Of a stretch of 64,000 nt of DNA, positions 41,491-52,269 are shown in pieces. Position numbers and translations under genes: made by a program. The first letter of the stretch is position 1. Every line of letters starts with the position of its first letter. Origin of the DNA: Tritrichomonas musculus (lineage: Eukaryota > Parabasalia > Tritrichomonadida > Tritrichomonadidae); the NCBI GenBank assembly GCA_039105265.1, contig JAPFFF010000003.1:4092001-4156000 (forward strand), given 5' to 3'. The notes below the pieces were generated by a model. The model was not told where the DNA came from. It made no database searches and saw nothing but the letters and a program-made list of their open reading frames with translations.

Positions 41491-42507
41491 ATCAACCTTA
41501 TCAAGTGAGATCACTGAGAGAGTATGACTTTTGTTAGGTCTGCCAATGGTGATCTCATATTTGATCTTTAACTTTTTCATTCAAATACTTTGGTGTTGGC
41601 ATTGATTAGTTTATCGACATTCAAAATTCAATTCAAGCTCTACGTTTTTTTTTTTTTTTAGAAAAGATATCGCAAGCAACTTTCTCAAAAATCTTTAAGC
41701 AACCCTCCAAACCTTGGCAGAAGATGGGCACCTTTATATTCAAAATCGATACCCAAACTGAAGGTTCTCAACACCCGCTAAGCCTTCATTTTCGATACGA
41801 TTTTGAAGAAACAAGAAGTAAAGTGAAATATGCATTTCGTTAACTTCTCAATTACTCAAGTAATAACTTTTTTTAACACTCCCTGCCTCAATGTCATGGA
41901 GGTGGATGGAGCCTCATCTCAAACTCAACTCGAATCAGGTTCCGAATAGCTTCTTATGATATTCATGTTTTTAACGCAAAATCTTTATAGGACAAATGCA
42001 ATCTGTATCTCATATGTCCTATAACGATTGCGCTTGAATATGTGTTGTAAATATACATTTTATTTGTTTTTACACAATACGATAATTCGTGTAAAAAATA
42101 ATGATACAACTGATATTCTCACTTTAAACATTAATAAATATAATATATTTGTAGCAATAAAATATAAATTTTAATTTATTAATTACATTATCATTAATAT
42201 ATGAAGATAAATGTAAATTAAAACACCAAAAACACGTTATTTTCAATAATTTAACCAGTGTGAAAAAACTTCTGAGCGTGAAGTTCAGACAATTAAATTC
42301 AATATTGAATATTAAGAAAAAAAATTCAATATTACTTTTTACAACATGATTATCATGTTAAATTTTCAAAGGATATTGTTGTAAAAAGAAATCAAGGACG
42401 TTAATATTACTTATAAAATTAAGAAAAAAAAAACTTATAAAATTAAATCATTTTTTGTATAAAGTATTGAATTTTGATAAAAAATCATAAAAATTCAGAT
42501 TAAAAAA
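41491..42507. other. Intergenic; decayed coding-like sequence then AT-rich
   Basis: 41491-41950 keeps a more balanced base composition, as in the adjoining fossil, and may be further remains of it; nothing is identifiable. 41960-42507 is ordinary AT-rich promoter-side sequence of the myotubularin gene. Confidence 0.4.
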
Positions 42508-44424
42508 ATGAGTCGTACATTATTTACGGATTTCCCAGGACTCAAAGAAAAATTAACATATGAAGAGGCAGAAGCAAGATTGAAAGCTGTTTTTCCGCTT
42601 TTAAAAAACGAATTCATTGATTTTTATTATCCAATTAAACTCCGAATACGTCCAAAAAATAATCTGTCTCTATATGCGACAAATTGGGCTCTTCGTGGCG
42701 TTTTTACTAGGCCTGTGACTGAAGATTCAATTGTTCATCACTTTGTTATACCATTGAAAACCATTATCAAACTCGAAAAAAAAGGAGGGAAAAAGATGGG
42801 GAAAGATAAGTATGGAATTAAATTTTATTTTTCATCAGGTGGGCATTTAACTTTTCCTTTTCCAATGACAGCAGGACTACGTTCAAAATTTATAAGTCGA
42901 GTAAATTCTTTAAAGCAAAATGTTTTGCATTTTGATGAAGAAATTTGGAAGCCAGACCCAACATGGCTTCTTCGCCTTACCGAAATTTCGCAATACGATA
43001 TTATTAAAAATGATTTTTGTAATACATACCCACCATATGTGCTTATTCCACGCGATGTAAAAAAAGATTTAGTTGAAGAAGTTTCAAAATATCGATCACG
43101 TCAGCGAGTCCCAGTCCTCTCCTATATGTTCATACCTTCAGATCCTGAAAGCGATAAAGTTCCACTTTTACGTTCTGCGCAACCTCTTACAGGAATTGCA
43201 AATTCTGAAAGCAAATATGACCAAAAGTATCTTGAATATTTTTGTGATCACCACAATTTAATTATATTAGATTGTAGACCTAAAATAAATGCAGTGGCAA
43301 ACCAATTTACTGGCGGTGGCTATGAATCAATGAACCACTACAAAAAAGCTTTTTCACAAGTTACATTTCAGTTTTTAGGAATTCCAAATATTCATAAAGT
43401 CCGCGAATGCTACATCGAAATGCTAAAAGGTGTCTTCAATGGAAAGTCTCGTTCTTATGAACACTGGGGTGAACTGACAATGCAACTTCTAAGTGGCGCT
43501 TCTCTCGCCTGTGAAAGCCTCATAAATAGGCATGCTGTTCTTGTTCACTGTACAGATGGCTGGGATAGAACTGCACAAATTTGCGCACTCTCACAAATTA
43601 TGCTTGATTCATACTGTCGAACAATCAAAGGATTTGTTGATGTAATTCAACGCGAATGGATAGACTCTGGTCATATGTTCGCTCTTCGTTGCTCGCATAC
43701 GCAAAACGAAAAAATGAATGAAGTTTCTCCTATATTTGCTCAGTTTATTGATGCTGTTTCTCAGCTTATCAAAAAGTTTCCAAATGCTTTTGAATTCAAT
43801 ATTCATTTTCTTGAACTTATCCTTGCAAATGCCTATGCACAATTATTCGGCGATTTTATGGGTATGAATTACAACAACAGAGTACAAATGAAAAGACCGA
43901 CTTCATTATTCATTTGCCTTGATGATCAAAGATATGGAATACATGATAAAATAATAAACGATCAATATCAAGAAATCAATCAACTTATTCAACTTCGTAA
44001 AAATGATAAATACGTTTTCTCAGGAGAACTGCTTGGCACCCCTGTTTTCTTTTCTGAAGGCGTTCCTGAGCTTACTGGTGATCCTCCACCAATTCCAAAC
44101 TATTCTTTGGATGAAATTGAAAGAGATGCTGAAGTAATGCAAATCGAAAGAGATCGTGGTGGTGAAAGAGCTCCTTTCTCTCGTTCAACAAGTTACTTGG
44201 AATCTGCATATCCGGCTGATTCGGCAATTCATGCATCATCTCAAAACAACATTAATGAAAGCAATAATTCTAATGATAGCAAAAATAGTAGTAATGGTAA
44301 TGAAAGTAAGAACATCAATAAAAATGCTAATTCTGATAAAAATGGCAGTAATTCTAGCGATTATGATGATGACGACGACGACTATGATAGTGACGATGAT
44401 GACGATGATAGGGATCATTCATAG
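42508..44424 (+). CDS. Myotubularin-family phosphoinositide 3-phosphatase
   Basis: A 638-residue protein from the ATG at 42508. Residues about 35-140 have a PH-GRAM shape (DFYYPIKLRIRPKNNLSLYA...). The phosphatase domain follows: LSYMFIPSDPESDKVPLLRS, IILDCRPKINAVANQFTGGG, YESMNHY, and the P-loop VHCTDGWDRT with nucleophile Cys348 and Arg354 and both Asp residues, the form found in catalytically active members. REWIDSGHMFALRCSH is another family block. Myotubularins remove the 3-phosphate from PI3P and PI(3,5)P2 on endosomes. The C-terminal 100 residues are disordered, ending in Asn/Ser and then an Asp run coded by GAT/GAC repeats. No FYVE or DENN domain is present. Confidence 0.93.
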   Translation: MSRTLFTDFPGLKEKLTYEEAEARLKAVFPLLKNEFIDFYYPIKLRIRPKNNLSLYATNWALRGVFTRPVTEDSIVHHFVIPLKTIIKLEKKGGKKMGKDKYGIKFYFSSGGHLTFPFPMTAGLRSKFISRVNSLKQNVLHFDEEIWKPDPTWLLRLTEISQYDIIKNDFCNTYPPYVLIPRDVKKDLVEEVSKYRSRQRVPVLSYMFIPSDPESDKVPLLRSAQPLTGIANSESKYDQKYLEYFCDHHNLIILDCRPKINAVANQFTGGGYESMNHYKKAFSQVTFQFLGIPNIHKVRECYIEMLKGVFNGKSRSYEHWGELTMQLLSGASLACESLINRHAVLVHCTDGWDRTAQICALSQIMLDSYCRTIKGFVDVIQREWIDSGHMFALRCSHTQNEKMNEVSPIFAQFIDAVSQLIKKFPNAFEFNIHFLELILANAYAQLFGDFMGMNYNNRVQMKRPTSLFICLDDQRYGIHDKIINDQYQEINQLIQLRKNDKYVFSGELLGTPVFFSEGVPELTGDPPPIPNYSLDEIERDAEVMQIERDRGGERAPFSRSTSYLESAYPADSAIHASSQNNINESNNSNDSKNSSNGNESKNINKNANSDKNGSNSSDYDDDDDDYDSDDDDDDRDHS

Positions 44425-44739
44425 AGTCTTTTAATCCTCTAACATCATCTGTTAATGCGACAATATATAATATATGTGTATTTCCGTTCTGATTTCATAA
44501 TATTTTGTTTATTAAAATGCTATTTTATAGAATAAATTAATTTATTACTTTCCCTTTAGGATACTTTTTTCAAAACTTTAGAATTAGATCGTTTAAAGAG
44601 TATGAAATAAAATTGATTATGATATCATGAATATTTGTAAAAAGATTTTAATATAGAAAGAATGATTATAAAACATGCTTAATTAAATTTATGACTTTTA
44701 TTATTTATAATTTTGATTAAAATAATAACAAAATGAATT
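44425..44739. other. Short intergenic between converging genes
   Basis: AT-rich 3' flanks of the myotubularin and Vma21-like genes; nothing else seen. Confidence 0.5.
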
Positions 44740-45327
44740 CTAATCTTTTTTGAGTTTTCTTTTTAATTTTTCTTTTCTTATATGTTCTTCAAGCTCTCTT
44801 TCTTTTTTCTCTGCAGCGACATCATGTTTCCAAGCCCAGAAGAAAAATGAAAACACAATGATTTGTGTTAGTACAACAGCTAGTCCACATGAATAAATTG
44901 GCGCATCATATGGGTCTATAGATTTAAAAATAACTGGAATAAGTTTTTTACCAAGGGAGAAAGATCCAAAACCAACAATCACCAAAGCAAGCGAAATTCC
45001 AAGGAATGTAAACAAAACTTTTCTGTTTTCACTCATTCCAAGCGCTTCAAAAACAGTTGGACAATTTGCAATTTCCTCTGGTGTTAAGCGATCAAGATTC
45101 TCTAAATCTATAGATTGATTCGATTTTTCCTCTTTTTCCTGAGTTTGTCCATCTTGATTTTGATTTTGTTCTTGGTTTGAGTTGTTTAATGATATTATAT
45201 CTTCATTTGGGGAATTAATCACTGCTTCTTGTTCTGTTGGATTTTGCGGTAAGCCTGTATCTTCAATTTCATTTTCTAAATCATCATTATCAGATTCATT
45301 TGCTAAATATTGAAAAAGATTGCTCAT
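44740..45327 (-). CDS. Vma21-like V-ATPase assembly membrane protein
   Basis: A 195-residue protein. About 95 polar, acidic residues come first, then TM1 (VLFTFLGISLALVIVGFGSF), a lumenal loop of about 20 residues, and TM2 (AVVLTQIIVFSFFFWAW), then a basic tail ending KRKLKKD. Two helices with a short loop and a C-terminal lysine signal (K at -3 and -5) match Vma21, an ER-resident chaperone for assembly of the V-ATPase membrane sector. Vma21 is usually about 80-110 residues, so the long N-terminal extension is unusual. Other two-helix ER proteins cannot be excluded. Confidence 0.5.
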   Translation of the reverse strand: MSNLFQYLANESDNDDLENEIEDTGLPQNPTEQEAVINSPNEDIISLNNSNQEQNQNQDGQTQEKEEKSNQSIDLENLDRLTPEEIANCPTVFEALGMSENRKVLFTFLGISLALVIVGFGSFSLGKKLIPVIFKSIDPYDAPIYSCGLAVVLTQIIVFSFFFWAWKHDVAAEKKERELEEHIRKEKLKRKLKKD

Positions 45328-45741
45328 TTGATATTTTTTAATTCAATTTAATATAGCCCAAATGCTTTTGAATAGAGCGATCAACATCATGAATCTTCAA
45401 GATTCAATTTCAAAAAGCATTTCTAAACAGAAAAGATGTCTTCAAAATTAGTAATTAAATAGCTTGTAAAGCATTCATTGAATTTTAAGTTATATTAACT
45501 AAATTTTAGAGTTTAATTATTTTCAAAATTAATTCATCCTCTTTAAATGCCCTTTAATGATGGAAAAACTACGAGTGATGAGTTTGAAAATAGTAAATGG
45601 GGCAAAAACAAATATATTTTTTTTTTTTATATTATAAAAGAAAAGAAAATAAAGAAACGCATTAAAACAAAAATCATATAACTGACTTTATTTGTGATTG
45701 CAAAATATCGATTCAATGATAAAATAAAGTTTTTATTAAAT
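45328..45741. other. Intergenic, no gene recognised
   Basis: The promoter side of the Vma21-like gene and the 3' side of profilin; an A/T homopolymer near 45620. Confidence 0.5.
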
Positions 45742-46140
45742 TTATTCAAGCTGGTCCTTTAAACCTTCAACAGTCTTTGACATAAGAGGTATCATACGTG
45801 CAGAAACATTGGGGAGATCATATGTAATCAAAACATAAAGTGGTGTTTTTCCTTCGCGGTCAGTCCTGTAAAGACAAAAACCATCGGTTCTTTTTGTGTT
45901 GGGATCTGCTCTGCCATAAATTAAACCATCATAAAAACGATGAACATGATAATGAACTTGGTTGAATGTAAGACCAGATTTGATTGTTGTGTCATAATCA
46001 TTAAATAGACTGATTAATGTTTGAATAGCTTCTGGTTTTTCTTCGACTGTTTGGTATAAGATTTTGCCATCGCCATTGAAAAAGAGGCAGTTTGACCAAT
46101 CTGGATTTTGTGTGCGAACTTCAGCTAAATCAACGGACAT
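45742..46140 (-). CDS. Profilin
   Basis: A 132-residue protein from the ATG 46138-46140, the normal size for profilin. The C-terminal half fits the fold: DGLIYGRADPN, then DGFCLYRT, PLYVLITYDLPN in place of the usual ALIIGVYDEP, and a closing amphipathic helix MIPLMSKTVEGLKDQLE. The N-terminal helix expected to contact poly-proline is divergent. Profilin binds actin monomers and recharges them with ATP; trichomonads depend on actin for amoeboid change. The gene strand reads AAAAACGG (complement of 46169-46176) and then TCATTTTA before the start, an AACG motif followed by an Inr-like word. Confidence 0.78.
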   Translation of the reverse strand: MSVDLAEVRTQNPDWSNCLFFNGDGKILYQTVEEKPEAIQTLISLFNDYDTTIKSGLTFNQVHYHVHRFYDGLIYGRADPNTKRTDGFCLYRTDREGKTPLYVLITYDLPNVSARMIPLMSKTVEGLKDQLE

Positions 46141-47063
46141 TTATAAAACTAAAATGATTTTCTACTGGCCGTTTTTGAGAGAAAAAGTTAATTTGATTAA
46201 GTTTCAATAAATAATGAATATCGGCTATATGATCGATATACCATTCAATTTCTACTTTTTGAATAATTATCATTAATAATTTTGCTTTATCGTCATCATT
46301 TTAAATATATAATTAAATAATTTATTTAATTATAATAATGCATCCATCTCCTATCAAATTCTAATATGTAAAAAAAAAAATTGCATTTTGCATATTTATC
46401 GCTTACTTTAATAGTTTTCCACAATTAGAGATATTTTATTATTCACTTTTGCCCAGAAAAAGTCGAACTTTTCCAAGGGAAAAGTGAATTTTGAACATCC
46501 CTATCCAAAATCTATAAAAAAAATAAAATTGATCGTAACTATTGAAAAAGTATGATAAGCTGCTGATTGTGATTTTTTTTGAATTTTTTCTAAAAAAAAT
46601 ATTAAAATTCAAATATAATCTTTTGAATATCACTCATTAACATTATATTTTTGAGAATTTTGATGGGCCGTTTGAATATGAAAGTGATAATGCATTCATT
46701 TTGATTTTTTAATAGTTCCATTATATTGATGATTGAAAGATATTTTAATAGCTTACTTCATTTTTGATGATGAAAAAAGATGATGAAGTAACTTGACTTG
46801 AAATAAATGTTACTATTATTCATATGGCGAATATTAAATAACATGCTTTTGAAATATTTTGTCAAATTAATGAACGTAACACTCTCACAGTTTAATCTTC
46901 TTTAATATGGATTATCCTCAAATTTGTTATTTTTTTATAATATTGATTGGAAAATTTTGAAGAATCTTCATTTTTCAAAATGAAATATTAATTTCAAATT
47001 TGAATTCATTTCAATTTTTTTAGAAAAAGTTTGTAAAAGGTCAAAGCAATTAAATTTGCACAG
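46141..47063. other. Divergent intergenic region
   Basis: Lies between the divergent profilin and EIPR1-like genes. The first 50 bp hold the profilin promoter-like words. GAAAAGTTCGACTTTTTC-like inverted words occur at 46440-46490. A 64-codon minus frame (46439-46633) is low-complexity and not credible. Confidence 0.5.
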
Positions 47064-48179
47064 ATGTCCTCAAATCAAAAGTATGATGCTACAGTGACGC
47101 CATATGCTGGTTTAAAGGCATGCTGTAGGCATATTACATCGCGTGAATCAGCCTCTGATAAAATTCAATTTGCAGTAGGCACTGCAATCGTTGGAAAGCC
47201 AAATCAAATTCAAATCATCGAATACGACGATATTCAAGTTAACATTCAATGCCTTCAATCTCTTGATCACCCTGATGAAATTTGGTGGATTGCATGCCAT
47301 CCAACAGAAATGGATTTAATGTTCACCATTTCATCTCATGAATCATCGCAAGTTTCAAGTACTAAGTTATACAGAATTCCTCCTCAAGAATCACTTGCAG
47401 CATTTGGTTCTCCTGAACATCAACAACTTGAACTTGTTTCTACATTTAATACAGGCGACGATAAACTCTGTAATCGTGTAATGTTTCTTTCAAACAAATC
47501 AAAATGTTTAATATCATGTGAAAATACCTTAAATATTTTTGATGTAGAGCGTCCAGATTCGCCTATAACCACCATTAAAAATACAAATGAAAATAATAAC
47601 GATGATTTTGGTGATGAAATTACTGCATCAGCAACAGATCCATTGCATACTGATATTATAGCCAGTTGTAATGGATCATCAGTACGTCTTTGGGATATCA
47701 GAAGTGGAACAGTAGCGCAAAGAATAAATGATTCACCTCAAAATTGTATATTTGATATTTCATTCAATGAAAATAAACCTTGGTGGGCATGCACTGGTGG
47801 AAGTGATGGCTTTCTACGATGTTGGGATGTTAGAGTCTCAAAGCCGCAATGTGAATTCAAAGCTAGTAGCCACTGGGTAACCAGGACTGTGCCTTCTTCT
47901 TCTCATGAACAATTGATTCTAGCAGCAGGAACTGATTCAAAAGTACGTGTTATCAATTCGAGCAAGTTTGCATTCCAGAATGATGGAAAACTTCCTGACG
48001 GGGAAATTGTAAAAAGTATCAGGCATGATGATTCTGTTTATTCTGCAACATGGTCATCGAATCCTTGGGTTTTCGCTTCTGTCAGTTATAAAGGACAAGT
48101 AAATATTTGTCAATTACCAACACAAATTGTCGACGCTATTTTAATGGGCGATGATGATGATCTTACGGATGAAGATTAG
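47064..48179 (+). CDS. EIPR1 (TSSC1)-like WD-repeat protein
   Basis: A 371-residue protein from the ATG at 47064. The N-terminus YAGLKACCRHITSRESASDK and FAVGT...NQIQIIEYDD closely follow the EIPR1 pattern (YGLEFQARALTAQTAETDAI, FLVGT, NQIHIIDFDD), and DEIWWIACHP continues it. WD40 blades follow (SSVRLWDIRSG, GFLRCWDVRVSK), ending with the usual acidic C-terminus (MGDDDDLTDED). EIPR1 works with the EARP and GARP tethering complexes in endosome-to-surface and endosome-to-Golgi traffic, so it is a conserved endomembrane gene. The length is close to family size (about 390). Confidence 0.9.
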   Translation: MSSNQKYDATVTPYAGLKACCRHITSRESASDKIQFAVGTAIVGKPNQIQIIEYDDIQVNIQCLQSLDHPDEIWWIACHPTEMDLMFTISSHESSQVSSTKLYRIPPQESLAAFGSPEHQQLELVSTFNTGDDKLCNRVMFLSNKSKCLISCENTLNIFDVERPDSPITTIKNTNENNNDDFGDEITASATDPLHTDIIASCNGSSVRLWDIRSGTVAQRINDSPQNCIFDISFNENKPWWACTGGSDGFLRCWDVRVSKPQCEFKASSHWVTRTVPSSSHEQLILAAGTDSKVRVINSSKFAFQNDGKLPDGEIVKSIRHDDSVYSATWSSNPWVFASVSYKGQVNICQLPTQIVDAILMGDDDDLTDED

Positions 48180-48385
48180 GATCTTCATTTATTTGTTATA
48201 TTTTTAATTCTTCTATCATTAGATTTTTGTCATTATTTATTGTATTATAATAAACTATTCTTATTCTAATCAGTTAAATGTTCATTTTGAAAAATGTGAT
48301 TTTTGGCCAAATAGTAACAGAAAATGAATAAAATAAACTTTACAAACAAAATTAAATTATCATAATCATAATAATAAAAATAGTT
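48180..48385. other. Short 3' intergenic
   Basis: The 3' ends of two converging WD-repeat genes; AT-rich only. Confidence 0.5.
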
Positions 48386-50869
48386 TCACTTTTTTGTTGG
48401 AGTTGAGCATGGAATATTTTGCTTTTTCAGTTTTTCTGCTTCATAGATATTCATTGCATTTTCCATTTGTTGTGACATTGATACCAGCATCTTCCATGTA
48501 TGAGATTTCTTCTTTATTTTCATTTGTCTTTCTTCATCTCTTCTTTTCAAAAGAAGTGTTTTACGTGCTTTATCATAAAATGAAATTGGCTTTTCTTTTT
48601 CAGCGGCGGCTGATGAAGGCATTGATGTCTGAGCTGTTATTCCAAGTGGTGCAGAAGTTGATCGGCTTTTATTTTGGCTATCTTTGCCACTTTTCTTATA
48701 TAACAAAGGTAATCTTGAAGATTCTTCCAAGTCATTCCACTTGCCACTTTTGTCTGTAATTCTCTTGGATTTAGTGTGTAGATTTAAATTAGAGGTAGCA
48801 CGTGAAACATCATATGAGCGAAAACTCCAAAAATAAACTTCACCATTCCATTGTAGAGAAACCCACCGCTTCGCAGAATATGAAGGTGGTATAAAGATTT
48901 GTGTGATTATATCGGTATGTCCATTATAAATTCCAAGTTCTTCAGGCGGATCTGTGTTCATCGATATTAATCTAATTGCCTTATCTTCAGTTGCGAAATA
49001 AACATCAGAATTTAATCCTGCAGCTAAAGCTGTAACATGGCAAGGAAGAACCATATAACTGAATGTGGGAGCTGTTAATGGCTGAGAAACAGAGTATGCA
49101 CGAATATATCCATCTTGAGTTGCAAATATCCAAAAATCTGAGCACTTTGAGTAGCAAACATGCGAAATTGCGCCATATGCCGAATGATCAAGAAGAAGTT
49201 CTTCTTTAACAGTAACAGCAGGAGATATTGATTTAGAACCTGAACTACGACTAGTACTGCTCGATGCGTGAGTGCTATATGTACTATTTGTTCGACTACT
49301 TAATCTTTCGTCTTCAATATGCCATAAACGACAAAAGCCTGCTTCATCGCAAGTGATGAATAGATTTCTATTATCACATGCTGCGGCGCATGTAATGTAA
49401 TGATCATGAATTCGATCCCTTTTTTTAATGAGTTCAAGAACTTCATGGGTATTCCACATAACCATTGACATATCGTCAGCTATTGTAAAAGCAAAAGATT
49501 GAAGAGAAACAATGCTAGTAATCGATACATCGTTTCCATGCTCTTCCATAAGAATCAGTGGAGATGCAAGAGACACTAGTGTCACTTTGCCCGTCTTGTA
49601 TCCAATAAAAATAGATGATTCGGCAAAAATGAAATCAAGTGCACTACAACCTTCATCTGTAAATATATCATCATTTTTATATAGGAATTCCGAAAGTGGG
49701 CGTGATGCAATAACCTTTGATCCACCAATAAACAAATTGAGTCCAGGATTTACTAAAGATGAATTTATTTTAGCGTTATATGTGTTTAACTGGATTGTCC
49801 TTCGCGATTGATGTTTTTTAGTTGGGAAAAACTGTTCTTCATCTATATAATTAAATGCAAATATTTTTGTCACTGGCTTATTTGGCATATCTAGTTTAAA
49901 ACAGTATGTAAATTCGCTCCATTTCCAAGTATAAATATATTTGTGATTAACTAAGGCGCAAACACGTTTGTTAAAGCCATTCCCAAGAACGCGCTCAAAA
50001 CTGGTCGAATCAGAGCCCGCATGTGGTAAATCCTTGAATATTTGGAAATGATCACCTAAAAAAGAATTACTATGAGAAATATCAATTATATTAATGGTGC
50101 CATTAGATAATACAAACCAAAGTAAGCGTAAAGATTGATCATAGAAAAGCGATGTAACTGAGCCTTCAAGTCCTTCTGCAACAGGGCCCAATGACATACC
50201 ATCAGCTGAAAAAGTTCTAATTACACCTGAGGTATCACCAACAATTAAATTTTGCGTAAGGGTATCAAATGACATTGTTGAAACAGCTGTTTGATGTTTT
50301 GATATTTGTTTTTTGATTGTTATATCAAGTAAAGTAGCTGAACAAACGGTTCTATCAAATGATGCTGTATAAATCCACCTTCTTCCTCCAGCAAGTAAAT
50401 GAATTCTATCAGAATGCATTTTACAAGTCTGCCGAAGTGTAAATGGGCAACTGTCCGAATCATCTGAACAAACATCAATCATCTTTGATGATAATTCAAA
50501 AGTTGCTATTTCAGAATCAAGGCCTAGTACAATAATATCGAGATCATTGCTAAAATAAATTGAGTAAATTGCAGCTGGAAAACGATTATTTGGAGGTTTG
50601 AAATGTGTATATTTATAAATACATTTATAATTTCGCCACAGCAACAAGTTTCCATCAATTCCAACTGAAAATAAAAGGTTGTACTTGTCGGCATAAGCAA
50701 ATCCAGTAATGGTAGAAGTATGTCCTTGAAGAACACGATGAAGATTAGAATTTAAAGTGTTCCAAATTCGTATACAGAAATCATCATTTCCTACATATAA
50801 ATATTGGTCATGAAAAAAGGATGCTGTTATCGGATGAATTGAAAATGCGTTGTCAAGCACCCAGCACAT
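48386..50869 (-). CDS. Large WD40-repeat protein with helical tail
   Basis: An 827-residue protein from the ATG 50867-50869. Many WD-type blades are visible: YVGNDDFCIRIWNTLNSNLH, GHTSTITGFAYADKYNLLFS with GIDGNLLLW, FAFTIADDMSMVMWNT, NLFITCDEAGFCRLW and YNGHTDIITQIF, enough for two propellers. Residues about 530-560 are a serine-rich linker. The last 110 residues are polar and end in a basic helical tail (KARKTLLLKRRDEERQMKIK). The arrangement suggests a scaffold; WD proteins with helical tails are common in flagellar structures, but no specific family is recognised. Confidence 0.7.
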   Translation of the reverse strand: MCWVLDNAFSIHPITASFFHDQYLYVGNDDFCIRIWNTLNSNLHRVLQGHTSTITGFAYADKYNLLFSVGIDGNLLLWRNYKCIYKYTHFKPPNNRFPAAIYSIYFSNDLDIIVLGLDSEIATFELSSKMIDVCSDDSDSCPFTLRQTCKMHSDRIHLLAGGRRWIYTASFDRTVCSATLLDITIKKQISKHQTAVSTMSFDTLTQNLIVGDTSGVIRTFSADGMSLGPVAEGLEGSVTSLFYDQSLRLLWFVLSNGTINIIDISHSNSFLGDHFQIFKDLPHAGSDSTSFERVLGNGFNKRVCALVNHKYIYTWKWSEFTYCFKLDMPNKPVTKIFAFNYIDEEQFFPTKKHQSRRTIQLNTYNAKINSSLVNPGLNLFIGGSKVIASRPLSEFLYKNDDIFTDEGCSALDFIFAESSIFIGYKTGKVTLVSLASPLILMEEHGNDVSITSIVSLQSFAFTIADDMSMVMWNTHEVLELIKKRDRIHDHYITCAAACDNRNLFITCDEAGFCRLWHIEDERLSSRTNSTYSTHASSSTSRSSGSKSISPAVTVKEELLLDHSAYGAISHVCYSKCSDFWIFATQDGYIRAYSVSQPLTAPTFSYMVLPCHVTALAAGLNSDVYFATEDKAIRLISMNTDPPEELGIYNGHTDIITQIFIPPSYSAKRWVSLQWNGEVYFWSFRSYDVSRATSNLNLHTKSKRITDKSGKWNDLEESSRLPLLYKKSGKDSQNKSRSTSAPLGITAQTSMPSSAAAEKEKPISFYDKARKTLLLKRRDEERQMKIKKKSHTWKMLVSMSQQMENAMNIYEAEKLKKQNIPCSTPTKK

Positions 50870-51297
50870 CGTATAAATTTTTGAAAAACAAAAAACGAAT
50901 TATTTGAAAAAAAAAATAAAATCAAAAAAAATTTAAAAAAGGCAATTTCATTATTAGATTATTTGATTATATATATTGCAGTAAATGATATTTCTAATAT
51001 GAACAAATTAAATTGAAAATTCCTATCTTATAACATAAAAATGAAAAACTGATTTGGATGTAGTTTCATGATTAAGAATATTTATGTAATAAAGTCATAT
51101 GCATATTATTATAAGCCAAAGTAAAAATACAAAAATATGTATAGTAGACACTCAAATCGTTGAATACTACTTACATTAATGCAATTGCCGGAATTACTAA
51201 AAAACTATAAATCGAACAAAACTTTATTGAATTCAAAATAATTTCAATTATCAATTAATAATTACTTTAATAAAATTTTTGATTTAAAATTAGGTTG
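50870..51297. other. Intergenic, no gene recognised
   Basis: The promoter side of the WD40 gene (TTCGTTTTTTG-type word near 50896) and AT-rich sequence. Confidence 0.5.
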
Positions 51298-52269
51298 TTA
51301 GTCATCTTTCTGGATACGATTTCTTGGTGACCATCTGGTATCACTCTTATAGATATTTCTTAATGCCGGATCGTTCAATCTTAAAGAGAAACTTAAATTT
51401 CTTGATATTCCAGCTTTTGGTTGTCCATTTGAAGATGAAGGATCGATTGCTGCATCTCTTGTTTTTAAAGTAGTACTATCAAAGTTTGATCGATGAGGAG
51501 TTAATGTCATGAAGGGAGCTGGAGACAGATCTAGGATTGCTTGTGAATTTGAAAGACCGCCATATGTTTGTTTTGAATTTGTTTTTGTGAATAAGCCTCT
51601 TTTATCAATAATCTTTGATAGTTCTAGCCATAAACCAGAATATTCATCTGATATGTTAATAAGAGATTGGCATAAATCAGGTTTGACCATTCTTATAATT
51701 GTTAAATGAATTGCATCATTTGTTTTCCTACTTCCTCCTGCAGTTTGAATAGATCTCGATTTGGCAGTAGTAGAACCAATAGGTGCTGGTTGGGGATCAT
51801 AGAAATTGGGCATTTGATTAGTTGTTGGAAGATTATTATAAATGGACGACATTGATGGATAGCCAAAAATAGCATTTTCAGAAATTCCTGGTGACTGAAA
51901 TCTTTGTGGACTAATTTTTCTGCTTGATCTCTTTCCTGTAACAGTAGAAGATGAATAAGAAAGGCCAAATCCACCATTTGCAGTAAAGGCATAATCAATA
52001 CCAGGTTTTTCACCTTGAATTGCGCTTGTAAGGTTCCTTTTGGTAACTTCATCTTTGGACATATTTTGTGATGCATATCGTAGCATTTCAAACAATTTTT
52101 TACGTTTAAACATTTCACATTTTTCGGCATATGAAATAACACGATTATGATAGCATTCTTTGAAAAATCTTTCAATCAGACGCTCTTCATCATTGCTTAC
52201 TGGATGAACTTCAACATCATTCCTTGGATCATATTTCATAAATGATGGTGGGCTTACTTCTGTCTGCAT
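51298..52269 (-). CDS. Hypothetical protein, partly disordered
   Basis: A 323-residue protein from the ATG 52267-52269. The N-terminal 90 residues are charged and probably helical (DEERLIERFFKECYHNRVIS, CEMFKRKKLFEMLRYASQNM). A Gly/Ser/Pro-rich middle follows, then a short hydrophobic helix pair (RMVKPDLCQSLINISDEYSG, LWLELSKIIDKRG) and a disordered tail with SP and TP sites. No family is recognised. The codon use is that of neighbouring host genes, and the absence of stops over nearly 1 kb of this AT-rich DNA supports a real gene. Confidence 0.65.
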   Translation of the reverse strand: MQTEVSPPSFMKYDPRNDVEVHPVSNDEERLIERFFKECYHNRVISYAEKCEMFKRKKLFEMLRYASQNMSKDEVTKRNLTSAIQGEKPGIDYAFTANGGFGLSYSSSTVTGKRSSRKISPQRFQSPGISENAIFGYPSMSSIYNNLPTTNQMPNFYDPQPAPIGSTTAKSRSIQTAGGSRKTNDAIHLTIIRMVKPDLCQSLINISDEYSGLWLELSKIIDKRGLFTKTNSKQTYGGLSNSQAILDLSPAPFMTLTPHRSNFDSTTLKTRDAAIDPSSSNGQPKAGISRNLSFSLRLNDPALRNIYKSDTRWSPRNRIQKDD

